A stretch of 64,000 bases of DNA, from assembly GCF_014192015.1 (NCBI RefSeq), contig NZ_JACHXJ010000002.1, forward strand, positions 496,001 to 560,000. The letters are read 5' to 3'. The position numbers and the translations under genes are program-made. The notes below the pieces were generated by a model. That model had not been told where the DNA came from. It saw only the letters and a list, made by a program, of their open reading frames with translations, and did no database searches. Every line of letters starts with the position of its first letter. Positions within the stretch are counted from its first letter, which is position 1. Source of the stretch: Paenibacillus rhizosphaerae. GTDB taxonomy: Bacteria; Bacillota; Bacilli; Paenibacillales; Paenibacillaceae. Positions 60,352 through 64,000 of the stretch are shown piece by piece.

Positions 60352-61593
60352 ATGGAGGAGGATTTTGTGTTTGACCGCATTGAGGATGCGGTGTCCGATT
60401 TGTCTGCAGGCAAGGTCGTTATCGTCGTGGACGATGAGGACCGCGAGAACGAAGGTGATTTTGTCGCCCTAGCGGATCAGGCTACGCCTGAAGTCATCAA
60501 CTTCATGATAACGGAAGGGCGCGGATTGGTCTGTATGCCGATCACCGAGGAAAGAGCCGCCGAGCTCGGCCTTAAGCCGATGGTGTCGAACAATACGGAC
60601 CATCACGGCACGGCCTTTACCGTCTCCATTGACCATCGCGAGACGACGACGGGCATCTCCGCCTTTGAGCGGTCCCTGACTGCCAAAGCGCTGGCCGATC
60701 CCGAAGCGACCGCAGCCGATTTCCGGCGTCCGGGCCACATGTTTCCGCTGATTGCCAAAACCGGCGGCGTGCTCCGGCGGACCGGCCATACCGAAGCGGC
60801 CGTGGATCTCGCCCGTCTGAGCGGATCTTACCCAGCCGGGGTCATATGCGAAATCATTAAGGAGGACGGTACGATGGCGCGGCTGCCGGATCTGGTGCAA
60901 ATCGCCAAAAAACACGGCCTCAAGCTGATCAGCATCAAGGATTTGATCCAGTACCGCAACAATAAGGAAAAGCTCGTTACCCGCGAGGTTTCGGTGCGGA
61001 TGCCGACGGACTTCGGCGAGTTCCAGGTCGTCGCCTATACGAACGCTGTGGACAATAAAGAGCATTTGGCGCTCGTCAAAGGGGATATCGCGTCCGGAGA
61101 GCCGGTACTTACCCGTGTCCATTCCGAATGCCTGACAGGAGACGTGTTCCACTCCCATCGCTGCGATTGCGGCCCGCAGTTTGAAGCCGCACTCCGGCAG
61201 ATTAACGAAGAAGGCCGCGGCGTGCTGCTGTACATGCGCCAAGAGGGACGCGGCATCGGGCTCCTCAACAAGCTGAGAGCCTATAAGCTCCAGGAGGAGG
61301 GCCTTGACACGGTCGATGCTAACCTGAAGCTCGGATTCCCGGCGGATCTTCGCGATTACGGCATCGGAGCGCAAATCTTGAAGGATCTCGGCATTCGCCA
61401 AATTCGGCTGCTGACGAACAATCCGCGTAAAATCAAAGGCTTGGAGGGCTACGGGCTGGAAATCGTCGAGCGCGTGCCGATTCAAATGCAGGCCAATAAG
61501 GACAACGAGAACTATTTGCATACGAAGCAAATGAAGCTGGGGCACATGCTGAAATTTGAGCAGGCCGATTCATTAACGACTACTACCGAATAA
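60352..61593 (+). CDS. ribBA: Bifunctional DHBP synthase/GTP cyclohydrolase II
   Basis: RibBA, 413 residues. N-terminal DHBP synthase (about 1-200) with [13 protein letters not shown] and [13 protein letters not shown] substrate loop ([13 protein letters not shown]); C-terminal cyclohydrolase II (about 205-400) with zinc site [17 protein letters not shown] and [13 protein letters not shown]. Both halves look active. It supplies both precursors of riboflavin. AGGAGGGAAACCC precedes the ATG. Confidence 0.96.
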   Translation: MEEDFVFDRIEDAVSDLSAGKVVIVVDDEDRENEGDFVALADQATPEVINFMITEGRGLVCMPITEERAAELGLKPMVSNNTDHHGTAFTVSIDHRETTTGISAFERSLTAKALADPEATAADFRRPGHMFPLIAKTGGVLRRTGHTEAAVDLARLSGSYPAGVICEIIKEDGTMARLPDLVQIAKKHGLKLISIKDLIQYRNNKEKLVTREVSVRMPTDFGEFQVVAYTNAVDNKEHLALVKGDIASGEPVLTRVHSECLTGDVFHSHRCDCGPQFEAALRQINEEGRGVLLYMRQEGRGIGLLNKLRAYKLQEEGLDTVDANLKLGFPADLRDYGIGAQILKDLGIRQIRLLTNNPRKIKGLEGYGLEIVERVPIQMQANKDNENYLHTKQMKLGHMLKFEQADSLTTTTE

Positions 61594-61615
61594 TTATAGG
61601 AGGCTGATGAAGCAC

Positions 61616-62083
61616 ATGGCACATATTTTTGAAGGAAATTTGGTATCCGAAGGATTAAAATACGGCATCGTTGTTGGAAGATTCAATGAGTTTATCACCA
61701 GCAAGCTGCTGGGGGGCGCACTCGACGGCCTGAAGCGTCACGGCGCTAAGGAAGATGAAGTGGACGTAGCGTGGGTCCCGGGCGCTTTCGAAATTCCGCT
61801 GATTGCCCAGAAAATGGCGGAAAGCGGTAAGTACGACGCAGTCATTACGCTTGGCACGGTCATCCGGGGGTCAACCTCCCATTACGACTACGTGTGCAAC
61901 GAGGTGGCCAAAGGCGTGGCGGCGATCAACCTTAAAACCGGCGTTCCCACCATTTTCGGCGTCTTGACGACAGAGAACATTGAGCAGGCGGTGGAACGGG
62001 CCGGAACAAAGGCCGGAAACAAAGGATACGACGCTGCGGTGGCGGCAATCGAAATGGCCAACTTGACGAAACAGCTAAAATAG
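61616..62083 (+). CDS. ribH: 6,7-dimethyl-8-ribityllumazine synthase
   Basis: Lumazine synthase of 155 residues. [43 protein letters not shown] with the catalytic His, and [17 protein letters not shown] are conserved. It forms an icosahedral capsid around riboflavin synthase in Bacillus. TAGGAGG stands 12 nt before the ATG at 61616 and 3 nt before an ATG at 61607; the former gives the family N-terminus. Confidence 0.95.
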   Translation: MAHIFEGNLVSEGLKYGIVVGRFNEFITSKLLGGALDGLKRHGAKEDEVDVAWVPGAFEIPLIAQKMAESGKYDAVITLGTVIRGSTSHYDYVCNEVAKGVAAINLKTGVPTIFGVLTTENIEQAVERAGTKAGNKGYDAAVAAIEMANLTKQLK

Positions 62084-62097
62084 TGCTTATTTAATGT

Positions 62098-62126
62098 AGT
62101 ACCCTTTTTTCGGGTACTGCATTTTT
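62098..62126 (+). terminator. Terminator after ribH
   Basis: AGTACCC (62098-62104) pairs with GGGTACT (62112-62118), followed by GCATTTTTT. Confidence 0.88.
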
Positions 62127-62208
62127 TATGTCCGCAAGGTGCCTTAAGCGAGCTTTGGGACATTAGCCCCGCCTGGCGGGTGTACTTTATGTGACGGGAG
62201 GATAAGCC

Positions 62209-63003
62209 GTGAACACCGTATTATACAAGCTGGAGACGTTTGAAGGTCCGCTAGATTTGCTGCTGCACCTGATTGACAAAGCGGAAATCGACATCCAGGA
62301 TATCCCCGTCAGTGATATTACCGATCAATATATGGAATATTTGCAGAGCATGCAGGAGCTCGAATTGGACATCACGAGCGAGTTTCTGGTTATGGCGGCC
62401 ACGCTGCTGTCGATCAAGAGCAAGCTCCTGCTGCCGAAGCCTCCGGTTTTTGAAATGGACGAGTTTGACTTTTATGAAGAAGAAGAAATCGATCCGCGGG
62501 CGGAGCTCGTGCAGAAGCTGATCGAATACCGCAAATATAAAGGGATTGCCAAGCATTTGCAGGAAAAGGAATTTGAACGGAGCCTGATCTACTCCAAGGA
62601 GCCTGAGGATTTGACGCCGTGGGTGCCGCGCGTGTCGGATAATCCGGTCAAAGGACTGCACGCTACCGATTTGGTCGCGGCTTTTCAGAAGGCGCTGCGC
62701 AAGGCGTCAAAGCGGACCAGCTACGCCAAAATCCAGCGGGACGAAATTTCGGTGAAGGATCGGATCCGCGAAGTTGTGCATGCCCTGGAAACCAGTGGGC
62801 CCGGCGGCAAGCTGCTGTTTTCCAAGCTGCTGCATGATGAGATGGTAAGGCATGAAATCGTGGTGACGTTTCTGGCCATTTTGGAGCTCATGAAGATGAA
62901 ACAAATTATTTGTTACCAGGAAAAGCTATTCGACGACATTGTGATGGAATGGAAAGGGGGAGGTCTCTCGAATGGACTTTCCGACATTGAAATCGATTAT
63001 TGA
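62209..63003 (+). CDS. scpA: Segregation and condensation protein A
   Basis: ScpA, 264 residues, the kleisin linking SMC heads in the condensin that organises replicated origins. N-terminal YKLETFEGPLDLLLHLIDKA and DITDQYMEYL, a middle helical region, C-terminal winged helix with VTFLAILELMKMKQI. ACGGGAGGAT precedes the GTG. It overlaps scpB by 32 nt. Confidence 0.95.
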   Translation: MNTVLYKLETFEGPLDLLLHLIDKAEIDIQDIPVSDITDQYMEYLQSMQELELDITSEFLVMAATLLSIKSKLLLPKPPVFEMDEFDFYEEEEIDPRAELVQKLIEYRKYKGIAKHLQEKEFERSLIYSKEPEDLTPWVPRVSDNPVKGLHATDLVAAFQKALRKASKRTSYAKIQRDEISVKDRIREVVHALETSGPGGKLLFSKLLHDEMVRHEIVVTFLAILELMKMKQIICYQEKLFDDIVMEWKGGGLSNGLSDIEIDY

Positions 63004-63571
63004 GGGTCTGCTCTTTTTGGTGGGGGATGAAGGGCTGACGGCCAAGCAGATTGCCGAGATCGTTGAGCACCGTACCGAGCTGGTGACCGATGCCCTGGAG
63101 GAAATGAAAGAGGACTTTGTCAGGGAGAAAAGGGGGATCCAGGTCGTACAGATTGCCGGCAGCTATCAGCTTGCCACGCTGTCCGATCACGCCCCGTATT
63201 TTGAGCGCCTCGCCTATTCCCCGTCCCGGTCGTCATTGTCGCAGGCGGCACTCGAGACGCTGGCCATCGTGGCCTACCGGCAGCCGATTACCCGGGTGGA
63301 AATCGAGGAGATCCGCGGCGTCAAATCCGAGCGGGCGATCCAGACGCTGGTCAACAAGGACTTGATCGAGGAGACGGGGCGGGCCGAGGCGATCGGGCGT
63401 CCGATTTTGTACGGTACGACCAAGTCGTTCCTCGATTACTTTGGCCTGCCGAACCTTCAGGCGCTCCCGGAACCGGCCATTTTTGAAAATACCGATAATC
63501 TGGAGGAAGAAACCCAGCTCTTGTTCGAGAAGCTGGACGGAAGACAGTTGACGTTTGACGATGTGCCGTAA
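62972..63571 (+). CDS. scpB: Segregation and condensation protein B
   Basis: ScpB, 199 residues, two winged helices that dimerise and bind ScpA. IIEGLLFLVGDEGLTAKQIAE and ETLAIVAYRQPITRVEIEEIRG followed by GRAEAIGRPILYGTT are family signatures. The start overlaps scpA by 32 nt with GGGGGAGGTC inside the scpA coding region, so translation is coupled. Confidence 0.95.
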   Translation: MDFPTLKSIIEGLLFLVGDEGLTAKQIAEIVEHRTELVTDALEEMKEDFVREKRGIQVVQIAGSYQLATLSDHAPYFERLAYSPSRSSLSQAALETLAIVAYRQPITRVEIEEIRGVKSERAIQTLVNKDLIEETGRAEAIGRPILYGTTKSFLDYFGLPNLQALPEPAIFENTDNLEEETQLLFEKLDGRQLTFDDVP

Positions 63572-63587
63572 AAATGGCATAAACCAC

Positions 63588-63619
63588 AAAACCCATCCGG
63601 ATTTCCCGGGTGGGTTTTT
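63588..63619 (+). terminator. Terminator after scpB
   Basis: AAACCCATCCGG pairs with CCGGGTGGGTTT around a 5-nt loop, then TTGG; both A and T runs are present. Confidence 0.85.
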
Positions 63620-63712
63620 GGCGTTCAAAAAAAGCTTGGGGCCGAATCTTTTCCATTAGGGAATGCCATACTATGCACAGGAAGATTTATGGACAGACTT
63701 GGAGGTTTATAC

Positions 63713-64000
63713 GTGTGGATTGTAATCGCCATTATTGTTCTCCTGATCATTCTGCTGGTTGCCGTCATAATGTCAAGCATTACCATTACATTATGGTACA
63801 GCAAGCACAATAAGGATGACAAGGCCGTATTGGACGTCAAGATGCTGTATGGAATCGTAAAGATGCATTATGAGATGCCTTCACTGGTGTTTGCCAATAT
63901 GAAAAAGGGCTTCATGCTCCGGCTTGAAAGTAAAAACAGTTTCCGTAACGGCCCAACCGTCGGAAAAGCGCATATTAACAAAAGACGGCTGGATCATTGG
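63713..64000 (+). CDS. DUF2953 family membrane protein, 5' part
   Basis: Partial gene running off the window; 96 residues are visible. An N-terminal TM helix (about 2-24) is followed by strand-rich VLDVKMLYGIVKMHYEMPSL, which fits DUF2953 proteins that lie between scpB and spore genes ytfJ and spmA in Paenibacillus. Function unknown. The GTG at 63713 follows TTGGAGGTT with an 8-nt gap. Confidence 0.65.
   Translation, partial: MWIVIAIIVLLIILLVAVIMSSITITLWYSKHNKDDKAVLDVKMLYGIVKMHYEMPSLVFANMKKGFMLRLESKNSFRNGPTVGKAHINKRRLDHW

Noticed and set aside
60469..61545. 358-codon minus-strand frame opposite ribBA
   Set aside because: Antisense shadow of the intact ribBA gene; no family similarity.
1..64000. 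CRISPR arrays, insertion sequences, prophage, tRNA or rRNA genes
   Set aside because: No regularly spaced repeats, transposase or phage genes, and no cloverleaf or rRNA-like sequence was seen.

Overview
The window looks like the chromosome of an endospore-forming Firmicute of the Paenibacillaceae, most likely Paenibacillus. Four things suggest this: a complete set of sporulation genes, strong Shine-Dalgarno sites with many TTG and GTG starts, moderately high G+C, and near collinearity with the Bacillus subtilis yqhO-to-ribH region. The collinearity is broken by Paenibacillus-like differences: an Asp23/AmaP/DUF2273 insertion, a reduced spoVA cluster, LipB beside the bkd genes, and no drm. All genes are intact apart from the two cut by the window edges. 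I see no IS elements, prophage, CRISPR, tRNA or rRNA.

Layout. 1-9.3 kb: end of a GHL10-type glycoside hydrolase, then yqhO, yqhP, yqhQ, yqhR, aroQ, pepP, efp, an aspartokinase with an internal beta-subunit start, comB and yqhV. 9.3-15.2 kb: the eight-gene spoIIIA operon (the mother-cell half of the forespore feeding channel) behind a sigma-E-like promoter. 15.2-30.9 kb: accB-accC, an Asp23-AmaP-DUF2273 envelope module, nusB, folD, xseA-xseB, ispA, dxs, tlyA, an unknown membrane protein, argR, recN, spoIVB and spo0A. spo0A has a sigma-H promoter overlapped by a Spo0A box.

31-44 kb: a secreted protein of unknown role, a lipoprotein metallo-beta-lactamase with a DUF3006 partner, a thymidine kinase with an unusual P-loop, three small proteins, then lpdV-bkdAA-bkdAB-bkdB with lipB for lipoylation. 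Next come a prli42-like miniprotein gene, an M20 peptidase, a TPR-like protein and an mciZ-like gene. 44-49.5 kb: nudF, an endoQ-like nuclease, spoIIM, fur, a DUF4227 protein, xerD and a purine nucleoside phosphorylase. 49.6-57 kb: dacF, spoIIAA-spoIIAB-sigF, spoVAA-spoVAB-spoVAF and lysA. 57-62 kb: ppiB, then an FMN riboswitch and ribD-ribE-ribBA-ribH. The window ends with scpA-scpB and the start of a DUF2953 protein.

The main theme is sporulation control from commitment (spo0A, spoIIA) through engulfment and channel assembly (spoIIIA, spoIIM, spoIVB) to germination (spoVA), mixed with housekeeping metabolism. No clearly new multi-gene system is visible. The most useful observations are two unlisted miniprotein genes (Prli42-like at 41019-41120 and MciZ-like at 43846-43998, both minus strand), a 17-bp inverted repeat before dacF, active-site substitutions in thymidine kinase and XerD, the internal aspartokinase start, and a long expression platform behind the FMN riboswitch.
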